45,761 bases of DNA from an uncultured Actinomycetes bacterium. GTDB lineage: Bacteria > Actinomycetota > Actinomycetes > Nanopelagicales > Nanopelagicaceae. The stretch covers positions 1-45,761 of the forward strand of contig CAIMZW010000119.1 of assembly GCA_903846075.1 (NCBI GenBank), read 5' to 3'. Positions within the stretch are counted from its first letter, which is position 1, and every line of letters begins with the position of its first letter. The notes beneath the pieces were generated by a model. That model saw only the letters and a list, made by a program, of their open reading frames with translations, searched no databases and was not told the DNA's origin. The position numbers were made by a program, and so were the translations under genes. Below are positions 1 through 7,928 of the stretch, piece after piece.

Positions 1-1
1 A

Positions 2-271
2 GATATGGAAGCTGATCGGAAAATCGGCATTAATGGGTTGCCTCAAATTTTAGGCACAACGAAAAGCATCCTTTTGTCCGGCGGAGCATTGATCCTGATT
101 GCTTCAATTCTGGCAAACCAATCGGTTCATTACAGATCATGGATTTTGCTGGCAACCGCAATTGGGCTGTGCTTCCTACTTATTCGTCCAAAGAAGTTTG
201 GTTTTCCTGTGATTATGGTTTTAGCGATGTTTGATGTCACTACTTTGCTTTTTTCAGGGGTGCTACGTTAA
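2..271 (+). CDS. UbiA-family prenyltransferase, C-terminal fragment
   Basis: The reading frame is open at the left edge, so this is the C-terminal part (about 90 residues) of a longer protein. It begins with D-M-E-A-D-R-K-x-G-I-x-x-L-P, which matches the second Asp-rich motif (DxxxD) of UbiA-type membrane prenyltransferases, where Mg2+ and the prenyl diphosphate bind. Two to three hydrophobic helices follow, as expected for the end of this polytopic family. In actinobacteria such proteins prenylate quinone, heme or lipid precursors; the substrate cannot be told from this fragment. The family call rests on the motif plus helices. An ATG at position 5 is unlikely to be the true start because the conserved Asp lies just before it. 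Confidence 0.65.
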   Translation, partial: DMEADRKIGINGLPQILGTTKSILLSGGALILIASILANQSVHYRSWILLATAIGLCFLLIRPKKFGFPVIMVLAMFDVTTLLFSGVLR

Positions 272-370
272 TTGGTTTCACATTTTGTGGCGTAGGACAC
301 CTTCGTACTCCTCGGTAGCACGGCTACTATGGCGGTTTACTTTCCTTTTTACAGACGATGGAGTCTTGAG

Positions 371-1774
371 ATGAAAAGCACGAGCCCTGGTTATGGAATA
401 ACGATTCGTATCGACACCGATATGAGTATCGCCCCAACTTCATTAATTCCCGCGGTGGTGGCCGCAGCAGGCGGAACGCTCACGGCTCTTGATGTTGTGG
501 AGTCGAATCAAGATCACGTCACCATCGATATCACTTGTGACGCGATCGATGCCGATCACGGTGTCGAAATAACCGATGCAATCAAGGCCGCTTCGCCCCA
601 AATAAATATTCGTAATGTCAGTGACCGGACCTTCCTTCTCCACCTTGGTGGAAAGTTGGAAGTACGTTCCAAAGTTCCTTTAAAGACGCGCGACGATCTC
701 TCTCGTGCCTATACACCTGGTGTTGCCCGAGTCTGCCTGGCAATCGCAAAAGATAAATCTGATGCCCGTCACCTAACAATCAAGCGAAACACCGTGGCCG
801 TTGTCACCGATGGATCTGCTGTTCTGGGATTAGGCAATATTGGACCAGAGGCAGCTATGCCCGTCATGGAAGGCAAGGCCGCCCTTTTCAAGAGATTTGG
901 CAATGTAGATGCTTGGCCAATCTGTTTGGACACCCAAGATACTGAAGAGATTATCAAGGCGGTGCAGTGGATAGCCCCAGGTTTTGGTGGCATCAATCTC
1001 GAAGATATTTCAGCACCCCGTTGTTTTGAAATTGAAGCACGTCTCAAGGAGTTGCTGGACATTCCAGTCTTCCATGATGACCAACATGGAACTGCAATTG
1101 TCGTGCTTGCTGCTCTGATCAACTCATTGAAACTTGTGAAGAAGAACTTGGCGGATGTGCGGATTGTCCTCAGTGGCGCTGGCGCAGCTGGTAATGCGAT
1201 TATTCGACTTCTCATTTTGCAGGGCGCTACTCACGTTATTGCTTTTGATTCCAAAGGTTCCATCCATAAAGGCTCACCAAGATCTAACCCAATGCGGGAA
1301 TGGTTAATCGATAACACCAACCCGGAGAGCCGAGATTGCACACTGGGAGAGGCTTTGGTCAATGCTGATGTCTTTATCGGAGTCAGCGCGCCGAACATTT
1401 TGAAAGAATCCGACGTGGCTGCGATGGCGCCAGATTCAATTGTTCTCGCGATGGCAAATCCTGATCCTGAAATTGATCCTGTCATCGCATCCAGGCATGC
1501 TCGAATTGTAGGAACTGGGCGAAGTGACTATCCGAATCAGATAAATAATGTGCTTGCTTTCCCTGGAATATTTCGTGGCCTTTTAGATGCCGGAGTCACA
1601 AAAGTGACCGATGAGATGCTGGCCATGGCTGCTAATGCCATTGCTGGCTGTGTAAGCGAAGAGCAATTGAACGCTACATTCATCATTCCCAGCGTCTTCG
1701 ATCCCGCCGTCACTCCGGCCGTGGCAAATGCTGTTATTGCATTGGCGAAAGCCTCCAAACCTGCTCGGGCTTAG
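371..1774 (+). CDS. NAD(P)-dependent malic enzyme with N-terminal ACT-like domain
   Basis: Oxidative decarboxylation of malate to pyruvate in the cytoplasm. Residues 1-80 form an ACT-like regulatory module, followed by the malic enzyme core: catalytic Tyr114 in Y-T-P-G-V, catalytic Lys169 in E-G-K-A, metal ligands Glu211-Asp212 and Asp236-Asp237 (H-D-D-Q-H-G-T), and a dinucleotide-binding loop G-A-G-A-A-G at 269-274. At 467 residues it fits the short bacterial class. I prefer the ATG at 371 over the upstream ATG at 329: GGAG sits at 360-363, 7 nt before it, and the ACT fold begins right after it. The ACT domain suggests allosteric control by a small ligand, perhaps an amino acid (inference). 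The next gene starts 6 nt downstream and is probably cotranscribed. Confidence 0.93.
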   Translation: MKSTSPGYGITIRIDTDMSIAPTSLIPAVVAAAGGTLTALDVVESNQDHVTIDITCDAIDADHGVEITDAIKAASPQINIRNVSDRTFLLHLGGKLEVRSKVPLKTRDDLSRAYTPGVARVCLAIAKDKSDARHLTIKRNTVAVVTDGSAVLGLGNIGPEAAMPVMEGKAALFKRFGNVDAWPICLDTQDTEEIIKAVQWIAPGFGGINLEDISAPRCFEIEARLKELLDIPVFHDDQHGTAIVVLAALINSLKLVKKNLADVRIVLSGAGAAGNAIIRLLILQGATHVIAFDSKGSIHKGSPRSNPMREWLIDNTNPESRDCTLGEALVNADVFIGVSAPNILKESDVAAMAPDSIVLAMANPDPEIDPVIASRHARIVGTGRSDYPNQINNVLAFPGIFRGLLDAGVTKVTDEMLAMAANAIAGCVSEEQLNATFIIPSVFDPAVTPAVANAVIALAKASKPARA

Positions 1775-1780
1775 CAAGCC

Positions 1781-2674
1781 ATGAATCGAGGAATCTTTCC
1801 AGTTCTTCAGATGCCTCTGAACGAACTTGAAGAGATTGAACCGAAAGAACTTCGCCGCGAAATTGATTGGTTAATTTCATTTGGAGTCGAAGGCGTAGTT
1901 TTGGCAATGGTCTCGGAAGTGATGCGCTTTAGTTTTGAAGAAAGGCGTCACCAATGGCAACTTGTGTTAGAAATTTTAGAGGGCCGTTTGCCATTGATCG
2001 TCAGCGTCGGAGCGGAGAGCACTCGGGTTGCCGTCAAGCTTGCAAAGCAAGCCGCATCAGATGGTGCAGCGATGTTGATTGCCACACCACCGGCTACTTA
2101 CCCAGCGACCTCGGATGAAATATTTTCCTACTATGAAGCGATAGTGGAGTCAGTTGCCATTCCGGTCGTGGTTCAAGACGCTAGTAACTACATGGGACAA
2201 CCATTACCAATGGAGTTATACGAACGTCTTCTCGAAAAATTTGGTACCGAACGAATCCAGTTCAAGCCTGAAGCTAAGCCAGTCCGTGACCGAGTGGCAA
2301 GACTTCAGGGAATAACGGGCGGTGAAGCGAAAATTTTTGAAGGTCAAAGCGGTATGGACCTTCTTGAAACTCATGAGTTGGGTCTGGTTGGAACGATGCC
2401 AGGGAGTGAAATCGTTTGGGCAATATCTAAATTGTGGAACTCTTTGGAATCCGGTGATTTCGAGAGCGCAAAGCAAATCCACCAAGGAATTTCAGAACTC
2501 ATTGAATTTCAGCAAACTATCGACGCATATGTTGCCGTGGAAAAATATCTCTTAGTAAAACAAGGGATATTTACATCTGCTAGGCAACGAGGTCCCGTAA
2601 GCACGATCTTGAGTGAAAGTACAAAAGCCGGAATCGACCGAGTATTTGAAAAGCTGATCTCCATGATTGACTAG
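1781..2674 (+). CDS. dihydrodipicolinate synthase/N-acetylneuraminate lyase family aldolase
   Basis: A class I (Schiff-base) TIM-barrel protein of about 298 residues, the usual DapA-family length. Lys162 in Q-F-K-P-E is the predicted Schiff-base lysine. The segment that in true DapA reads Y-N-x-P is here Q-D-A-S-N-Y, so this is probably not the lysine-pathway enzyme but a relative acting on another 2-keto acid (KDG-type aldolase or dehydratase, for example). It follows the malic enzyme by 6 nt and its end overlaps the first possible start of the esterase gene, suggesting one transcript. Both it and the malic enzyme handle pyruvate-related chemistry, but a shared pathway is only a guess. Confidence 0.75.
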   Translation: MNRGIFPVLQMPLNELEEIEPKELRREIDWLISFGVEGVVLAMVSEVMRFSFEERRHQWQLVLEILEGRLPLIVSVGAESTRVAVKLAKQAASDGAAMLIATPPATYPATSDEIFSYYEAIVESVAIPVVVQDASNYMGQPLPMELYERLLEKFGTERIQFKPEAKPVRDRVARLQGITGGEAKIFEGQSGMDLLETHELGLVGTMPGSEIVWAISKLWNSLESGDFESAKQIHQGISELIEFQQTIDAYVAVEKYLLVKQGIFTSARQRGPVSTILSESTKAGIDRVFEKLISMID

Positions 2675-2696
2675 GCGATTGGCCTTAATATTCACT

Positions 2697-3581
2697 ATGA
2701 AGTATCGATTGAAAAGAAAAGGCTTGATTGCTCTTTCGATAGCAATCTTGATGTCACTTCTCATATCCGAGCCGGGATATGCCCAAGCGGTAAAAATTCC
2801 AGGGGCTCGTCCATTTTCTGTATTCATTCCGAGTAGTTACAACAGCAATTCGCCAGCGCCTCTGCTTATAGCTCTCCATGGTTTTAACCAATCGGGCTCG
2901 CTTCTGGAAAAATATTTAAAAATCCAACCGGTTGCCGAATCTTTTGGTCTTCTATATGTCCATCCTGATGGAACCAGTGATAAGACAGGAACGAAATTCT
3001 GGAACGCAACTCCGGAATGCTGTGATTTTCAGAAACCAAAGGTGGATGATGACTCATACATCATGAGCATCATTGATGCCGTTTCAGCACGGTACTCGGT
3101 TGATCCCAACCGTATTTACCTAGTTGGTCATTCCAATGGTGGATTTATGGCAAATGAACTTGCCTGTAATCATTCTGATTGGATAGCGGCGATAGTAAAT
3201 ATCGCTGGCGGGAGTTTCGCTAAGAGTTCGCTCTGCAAACCTTCCTCAGCCATCAGTGTTCTTCAGATTTGGGGTACTGCTGATGAAACTTATGCCGGGA
3301 ACCACATCATGGGAGTTGCGATTCCAGGAGCTATGGAAACTTTCACCAATTGGGGTGAGATCAATCGCTGCAACGGCTCACCACAACTGTCTTTTGAAAA
3401 GAAAGATTTAGACCGAGGCATTAAAGGTCTAGACACCACAATCTTTGCTTTTTCTCAATGTCCTTCAAACACCGGAGTCGAATTTTGGAAAATTTCTGGT
3501 GCTGGCCATGTCCCAAAAATCTCGCCAACTTTTACCCGTAGTTTTGTTTCTTTTCTCTTGGCGCATCCGAAAGTTGCCTAG
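2697..3581 (+). CDS. secreted polyhydroxybutyrate-depolymerase/feruloyl-esterase-like (LpqC type) hydrolase
   Basis: An alpha/beta hydrolase with an N-terminal Sec signal (K-R-rich start, hydrophobic stretch, cleavage near G-Y-A-Q-A at about residue 30) and no lipobox Cys, so it is probably exported and soluble. The oxyanion region L-H-G-F and nucleophile Ser146 in G-H-S-N-G-G are clear. An Asp in W-G-T-A-D-E and a C-terminal His in G-A-G-H-V-P complete the triad. This layout is that of the PHB depolymerase/LpqC esterase family, which cleaves short polyester or feruloyl-type esters. I chose the ATG at 2697; a start at 2667 would put a charged extension before the signal peptide and overlap the preceding gene by 8 nt. 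The stop interlocks with the stop of the convergent gene in CTAG. Confidence 0.8.
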   Translation: MKYRLKRKGLIALSIAILMSLLISEPGYAQAVKIPGARPFSVFIPSSYNSNSPAPLLIALHGFNQSGSLLEKYLKIQPVAESFGLLYVHPDGTSDKTGTKFWNATPECCDFQKPKVDDDSYIMSIIDAVSARYSVDPNRIYLVGHSNGGFMANELACNHSDWIAAIVNIAGGSFAKSSLCKPSSAISVLQIWGTADETYAGNHIMGVAIPGAMETFTNWGEINRCNGSPQLSFEKKDLDRGIKGLDTTIFAFSQCPSNTGVEFWKISGAGHVPKISPTFTRSFVSFLLAHPKVA

Positions 3582-4390
3582 CGAAATTTAGTTTCTATTT
3601 CGTAATTTTGCCGACGCTGCTTCGCAATACTTTCTAATGTGTGGAATTTCGGCCATTCCGTTATTCCTTGGCCGACGAGTTGAACAGTGCTGGATTCATT
3701 TGCTTTGCGCTTGGCTTCCGTAATTTCAAGCGGAGGCTGAGTGTTGTATTGAAAATCGACCATTTCCAATCCGGCTACAATATTCTCACCAAGAACTATT
3801 TCCACCCAAGTTTGCAAATAATTGGATTTGGAATACGGAACCTGAATCAAGGTTATTGGATAATCCAAACTCTCTTCGAGCTCGGATATCTGGCGAAGAG
3901 TCTCTCGAGATTCCGCTTCTAGTTGTTCCTTGACGTTCTCAAAGTGACTGCTAAGTCCAAAGTGCACCAGAGTTGGGTAGAGGCTAATAGCTAAATTCGC
4001 TATATCTCGTTCTGTAAACACCAAAACAATTTCGAATTGAAATTTTGGTGCTTGAAGAAAAAAAGCCTCCAAGAATTCATTCCATTCAGAAACACTTAAT
4101 TGAGAAAAAGACTCCGAAGATAAAAGAATTCGATCGCAATTAAATTTCTGGGCTTCGAAGAGAAGTTGCGCGATCATCACACCTAAGGGAAGGTTCGGCG
4201 CCTGCTCATTTAAAAGTTTAGGATCCCAACCTTTGAGAGCAAAAGGGTATTCGTGTTGACCTTCGCGCCCAGTTCTCGATTGCTCGTAATAAATCCCCAG
4301 ATTTGCCAGGGCAGGTCGATTAAAGGAAAAAAGATTCTGAAGTGAAGTCGTTCCTGTTTTATGAGGCCCTACGTGAACGATTAATTGCAT
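3578..4390 (-). CDS. sulfotransferase-like P-loop protein
   Basis: A 270-residue protein starting with H-V-G-P-H-K-T-G-T-T-S at residues 6-16, which resembles the 5'-phosphosulfate-binding loop (PSB loop, K-x-G-T-T) of PAPS-dependent sulfotransferases. A middle segment L-L-S-S-E-S-F may correspond to the 3'-phosphate-binding Ser region. The rest is poorly conserved to my eye. If the call is right, it moves a sulfate from PAPS to a glycan or lipid acceptor in the cytoplasm. It stands alone on the minus strand between two plus-strand clusters, and its DNA looks more A+T-rich than its neighbours, which may hint at acquisition. The acceptor is unknown. Confidence 0.6.
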   Translation of the reverse strand: MQLIVHVGPHKTGTTSLQNLFSFNRPALANLGIYYEQSRTGREGQHEYPFALKGWDPKLLNEQAPNLPLGVMIAQLLFEAQKFNCDRILLSSESFSQLSVSEWNEFLEAFFLQAPKFQFEIVLVFTERDIANLAISLYPTLVHFGLSSHFENVKEQLEAESRETLRQISELEESLDYPITLIQVPYSKSNYLQTWVEIVLGENIVAGLEMVDFQYNTQPPLEITEAKRKANESSTVQLVGQGITEWPKFHTLESIAKQRRQNYEIETKFR

Positions 4391-4494
4391 AGTTCAGCGA
4401 GTATATTCCTTACCGCCGAATGGAGCTTAAAAAGAAAATCCTGATTTAGGTAATGGAATTGCCTCGGGCTTCGCTCTATCCTCTGTACACCTGT

Positions 4495-4522
4495 TAGTGT
4501 CCCCTAGCAATTGGAGTCCTCC
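4495..4522 (+). promoter_or_regulatory. 5' element shared with 6598-6625
   Basis: TAGTGTCCCC followed by T-A-G and CAATTGGAG, then 6 nt to the ATG at 4523. The same 22-nt block, with only two differences and identical distance to an ATG, precedes the second FMN-binding gene at 6626. GGAG serves as ribosome binding site; the upstream part may be a shared promoter or regulator site. Confidence 0.6.
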
Positions 4523-4585
4523 ATGCCGTCATCCAGGAAATATCCCGCCGCCACCCCGGTTACCGAGCAACCGCCCATTTTTTGA
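4523..4585 (+). CDS. 20-codon leader ORF or frameshifted N-terminus of the ferric-reductase-like gene
   Basis: ATG at 4523 has a good GGAG site 6 nt upstream and lies exactly where the ATG at 6626 lies relative to a duplicated 5' element, so translation probably starts here. The frame runs 20 codons, ends F-TGA at 4583-4585 inside a run of six T (4578-4583), and overlaps the TTG at 4582 that begins the long frame. A -1 slip on the T run, a seventh T in the real sequence, or termination-reinitiation at TTGA would each link it to the downstream protein. I cannot tell these apart from one sequence. Confidence 0.5.
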   Translation: MPSSRKYPAATPVTEQPPIF

Positions 4586-5913
4586 GCCGTTCTGAAACCT
4601 CCACTAAGTCCGCCAGTCTTGTTTTAGGACTCGGGCTTGGGTTGACGCTTGGGATCTTTGTAAAGACAACCACCCGGGCAGATTGGCTCTGGCCATACCC
4701 GGTGATCATCTCCCTCTCTCGGATTACAGCCATGGTCGGAACATATTTGGCGCTGGTTGGTTTAGTCATGGTTTCGCGGATTTCTTGGATCGAAAAAGCG
4801 GTCGGTCATGATCGACTCATTTTGTGGCATCGCAAGCTTGGACCATATTCGCTCTTTCTTATTGGTTTGCACGTATTGCTGGTCTCTTTGGGTTATGCCG
4901 GAAACGATGGTTCACGGGTAGGTCAAGAATTGTGGAAGTTCACCTGGAACTTTGATTGGATGCTGCCCGCCACGGTGGGATTCATCTTTTTTGTTGCTGC
5001 TGGATTGTCATCTTACAAAAAAGTTCGAAAGAAAATGTCGTATGAAACTTGGTGGACGGTACACCTCTACACATACCTCGCCATCGCCCTCAGTTTCATG
5101 CATCAAATTCGAACTGGACCGATGTTCATCACTCACCCTGTTTATCGTTTTTATTGGGAAGGTTTATATATTCTTGCGGGAAGCATCGTCTTGTATTGGC
5201 GATTTATCATTCCGGTCGTTCGTTTCTTCAAATACGAGCTGCGGATTTCATCCATTGTCGATGAAGGCGCAAACATGGTTTCCATCGTGATGCGTGGAAG
5301 AGGCCTGAATCGAATGAACGCGCAAGGAGGTCAATTCTTTACCTGGCGCTTCTTGACCTCTGGTCACATCTGGGTTTCCCACCCCTATTCGCTTTCGGCA
5401 GCGCCAACCAACTCTGAATTTCGCATCACGGTTAAGAATCTTGGCGATGGGTCAGGTGCGGTGAAAGATCTAAAACCGGGAACTCGTGTCTTTTTTGAGG
5501 GACCATACGGAATTTTTACTGCTCAAAAAGTGACGCGTGGGTTAGGGCACGTAGTCCTCATTGGCGGGGGAGTTGGAATCGCACCATTACTGGCTTTGAT
5601 TGACGAGTTCGAAGACTCAGTCGATATCGATCTTCTACTTCGAGTTTCCAGTGAGGACGAAATAGTTCATAACCGTGAACTAGAAGAGATTGCAAAGAAG
5701 CGTGGAGCTCAGGTTCATTACTTGGTTGGCTCTCGAAAAGTTCACCCCATGACGGCAAAAGACATCATGCGTTATGTCCCTGCTTTTCGCTACTGCGATG
5801 TTTACGTATGTGGCCCCACGCCACTAGTTGAAGCAGTTCGCCAGGCTGCCGATGCATGTGGCGTTCCCATGAACCGTTTTCATACCGAGATTTTTGAATT
5901 TCATGCTGTTTAA
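4582..5913 (+). CDS. ferric-reductase-like transmembrane flavocytochrome oxidoreductase
   Basis: A 443-residue membrane flavoprotein. The N-terminal half has about six hydrophobic helices with heme-ligand-type His residues (W-H-R-K-L-G, L-H-V-L-L, V-H-L-Y, M-H-Q-I). The C-terminal half is a ferredoxin-NADP reductase module: FAD motif H-P-Y-S-L-S-A, G-P-Y-G-I-F, NAD(P)H loop G-G-G-V-G-I-A-P-L, and C-G-P near the end. It would pass electrons from cytosolic NAD(P)H through heme across the membrane. The two following genes encode exported FMN-binding-domain proteins, likely electron acceptors outside. The long frame only offers a TTG start without a ribosome site; the true start is probably the ATG at 4523 joined through a T-run (see that entry). 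Confidence 0.85.
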   Translation: MSRSETSTKSASLVLGLGLGLTLGIFVKTTTRADWLWPYPVIISLSRITAMVGTYLALVGLVMVSRISWIEKAVGHDRLILWHRKLGPYSLFLIGLHVLLVSLGYAGNDGSRVGQELWKFTWNFDWMLPATVGFIFFVAAGLSSYKKVRKKMSYETWWTVHLYTYLAIALSFMHQIRTGPMFITHPVYRFYWEGLYILAGSIVLYWRFIIPVVRFFKYELRISSIVDEGANMVSIVMRGRGLNRMNAQGGQFFTWRFLTSGHIWVSHPYSLSAAPTNSEFRITVKNLGDGSGAVKDLKPGTRVFFEGPYGIFTAQKVTRGLGHVVLIGGGVGIAPLLALIDEFEDSVDIDLLLRVSSEDEIVHNRELEEIAKKRGAQVHYLVGSRKVHPMTAKDIMRYVPAFRYCDVYVCGPTPLVEAVRQAADACGVPMNRFHTEIFEFHAV

Positions 5914-5940
5914 GAGATGTAGCGAAAGGATGGTGAAGCA

Positions 5941-6585
5941 ATGGGCGTAACAAAAGCAACGCTAATTGCAGTTGGGACATTTGGCGGATTAGGTGCGGTC
6001 TTGGCCTACTCTCCACCTCACCATTCTCTCAATTTAGGTGGATCATTTACTGGCGCAGCAGCAGGCTCTAGCTTTGGAAAAACTGTGCCCTCACAATCTG
6101 CAGCCCCAACTGAATCGAGCTCGGCGACACCGATTAATACGCCTGCGAGTTCAACGCCTTCACCCAGCGAAACACAGAAGCCTTCTCCTTCGCCAAAAGT
6201 AACTCACACATCTGTAGCGACGGTTCCGACGCATGCGCCAAAGCCAACAAAAACGACCGCGAAACCACCGGCGCCAAAGAAGAGCGTCGCACCGCAAAAG
6301 TCGTTGGTAAATGGAACATTCGTGGGTGCTACGTCTAAGACTGTTTATGGACCCGTCCAAGTGCAAGTTGTTATAAAAGATTCCAAAATTATTGATGTCT
6401 CTGCGCTTCAACTTCCCTCTGCGCAACCGTATGACATTCAACTAGATCAACAAGCTGTTCCCATCCTCGTTAGCCAAACTTTGGCTGCTCAATCAGCCGA
6501 TATTCAAGGGGTTAGTGGGGCTAGTTATACCTCGCAAGGTTGGTATGACTCGCTAGTCAGCGCTTTGGCGAAATCAGGAATCTAA
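5941..6585 (+). CDS. exported FMN-binding-domain protein
   Basis: Signal-peptide-like N-terminus (residues 1-22), then a long Ser/Thr/Pro/Ala/Lys-rich linker (about 35-120), then a C-terminal FMN_bind domain (about 120-214) of the NqrC/RnfG type. The covalent flavin site normally reads S-G-A-T; here it is S-G-A-S (in G-V-S-G-A-S-Y-T-S), so a Ser would carry FMN through a phosphoester if an ApbE transferase is present elsewhere. It lies 27 nt after the ferric-reductase-like gene and probably receives electrons from it outside the membrane. The flexible linker suggests a tether that reaches away from the membrane. No ApbE gene is in the window. Confidence 0.8.
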   Translation: MGVTKATLIAVGTFGGLGAVLAYSPPHHSLNLGGSFTGAAAGSSFGKTVPSQSAAPTESSSATPINTPASSTPSPSETQKPSPSPKVTHTSVATVPTHAPKPTKTTAKPPAPKKSVAPQKSLVNGTFVGATSKTVYGPVQVQVVIKDSKIIDVSALQLPSAQPYDIQLDQQAVPILVSQTLAAQSADIQGVSGASYTSQGWYDSLVSALAKSGI

Positions 6586-6597
6586 TGAATCCCTTTC

Positions 6598-6625
6598 TAG
6601 TGTCCCCCAACAATTGGAGAAAGTA
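6598..6625 (+). promoter_or_regulatory. 5' element shared with 4495-4522
   Basis: Second copy of TAGTGTCCCC plus C-A-A plus CAATTGGAG, 28 nt from first base to ATG as in the other copy. It lies right after the stop of the first FMN-binding gene, so the second one may have its own promoter or at least the same translational control as the reductase. Confidence 0.6.
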
Positions 6626-7921
6626 ATGGCAACAAAATTAAAGAAAGTGGTTGGCGCATCAGCAATCGGAGCACTCTCACTCGTCGAGATGCTGCACTTA
6701 CAACAAGCAGCGGCGACACCGGTGAGTTTTTCGGGTTCCTCTTTTTCCAACCCAAAAGGTGGCAGCGTTCAAGTCTCCATCACCGTTGATGGTGCCAGTG
6801 GCACCTATCGAATCGTGGGCGTATCAACGCCGGTTCAACCAACTGGGCAAAACGCGCCCTACGCAAACTTGGCGATCCCAACTTTGACCAACGAAGCAAT
6901 TGCAGCTCAAAGTGCGGCCATTAATGGTGTCTCTGGTGCCTCTGAGATATCTGCTGCTTGGAAAAATTCGCTCTCATCGGCCATCGCTGCAGCATCCGCG
7001 GCGGGTCAATCGATTGGGTCCTCGTCAACTCCACCGGCCCCAACTCCTACTCCTAGTGCAACAGTTTCAACGCCTGGCGCTCCTTCTCCTAGCGCTTCGG
7101 CAACTGCAACTGCTAGCTCGACGCCAGCCGGGGTGGCGATCGCGCCGCCCGGTCCTGGTCCGCAGGAGCCGTTACCAACTACGGGAACCTGGGTCGTTCC
7201 GAGTTCTGTCGGGCTCCCACCAATATTCATGCCTCTGAATATTCCACCATTTGTGGCGCCACCTCCGACTACTGGAACAACGACCGGAACGGGAACTGGT
7301 ACCAGTTTTACGCCTAACTACAGCGGATACCTTGCTCAAATTTCTGGAGTACTTGCCACATTGAGTCAGAGAATAGGGGAGGATCTTTCATCCGGTGCCG
7401 CAGCCAGCGCTCGGGCCGGACTCACGGCGCTGCAGGCACAAGTTCAAAATGACTTAACTGCGAGCAAAAATCAACCCCAAAGTCAGACCCCAGCTCCAAG
7501 CCAGAGGCAGGACAACTATGCGAGTGTTCTTTCCACTTACGTTGCAAATATGAATTCTCAATTGTCCTACATCGTGACCATGACAAATAAGGCGATCACT
7601 GAGTACTACGTTCGAGTTCAAGCCGCAGCCAATCACCTTTACGCAGACGCGCAAGCTTCCGCGGCCGCTTTATCTGCCAGCCCATCGCCGACTCCAACCG
7701 TTACGGTGACGGTAACCGCGACCCCAGTTCCAACTTCTACGCCTACTCCCATTGCAAGTGAAAGCTCGACAAGTGCATCCTTCTCCATTGTTACTAAACC
7801 AGGACTTGTGATTAGGAAGACCTATACCTGCGTTAAAACTGTAGGTGGGAAAACTACTAAGAAGCTGTTACAAGGCATCATTATGAAATGTCCAACGGGT
7901 TTTACCTTGTTAAAAAAATAG
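6626..7921 (+). CDS. secreted protein with divergent FMN-binding domain and CVK...CPTGF tail
   Basis: 432 residues from the ATG at 6626 (GGAG 6 nt upstream; a TTG at 6614 is part of that site). A signal peptide (about 1-31) is followed by a small FMN_bind-like domain (about 35-125) ending I-N-G-V-S-G-A-S-E-I-S, parallel to the preceding protein but with less of the fold conserved. Then come Pro/Thr/Ser/Ala-rich stretches, a predicted helical segment around 230-350, another T-V-T-V-T repeat, and a C-terminal tail with two Cys (T-C-V-K...K-C-P-T-G-F) and lysines. I recognise this tail from secreted proteins of freshwater actinobacteria, where it may be a surface-anchoring module (inference). 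Probably a partner of the upstream flavocytochrome. Confidence 0.75.
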   Translation: MATKLKKVVGASAIGALSLVEMLHLQQAAATPVSFSGSSFSNPKGGSVQVSITVDGASGTYRIVGVSTPVQPTGQNAPYANLAIPTLTNEAIAAQSAAINGVSGASEISAAWKNSLSSAIAAASAAGQSIGSSSTPPAPTPTPSATVSTPGAPSPSASATATASSTPAGVAIAPPGPGPQEPLPTTGTWVVPSSVGLPPIFMPLNIPPFVAPPPTTGTTTGTGTGTSFTPNYSGYLAQISGVLATLSQRIGEDLSSGAAASARAGLTALQAQVQNDLTASKNQPQSQTPAPSQRQDNYASVLSTYVANMNSQLSYIVTMTNKAITEYYVRVQAAANHLYADAQASAAALSASPSPTPTVTVTVTATPVPTSTPTPIASESSTSASFSIVTKPGLVIRKTYTCVKTVGGKTTKKLLQGIIMKCPTGFTLLKK

Positions 7922-7928
7922 AGCTGGT

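Noticed and set aside
329-370. Upstream ATG at 329 as malic enzyme start
   Set aside because: The extra 14 residues are not family-like and the GGAG site at 360 points to the ATG at 371.
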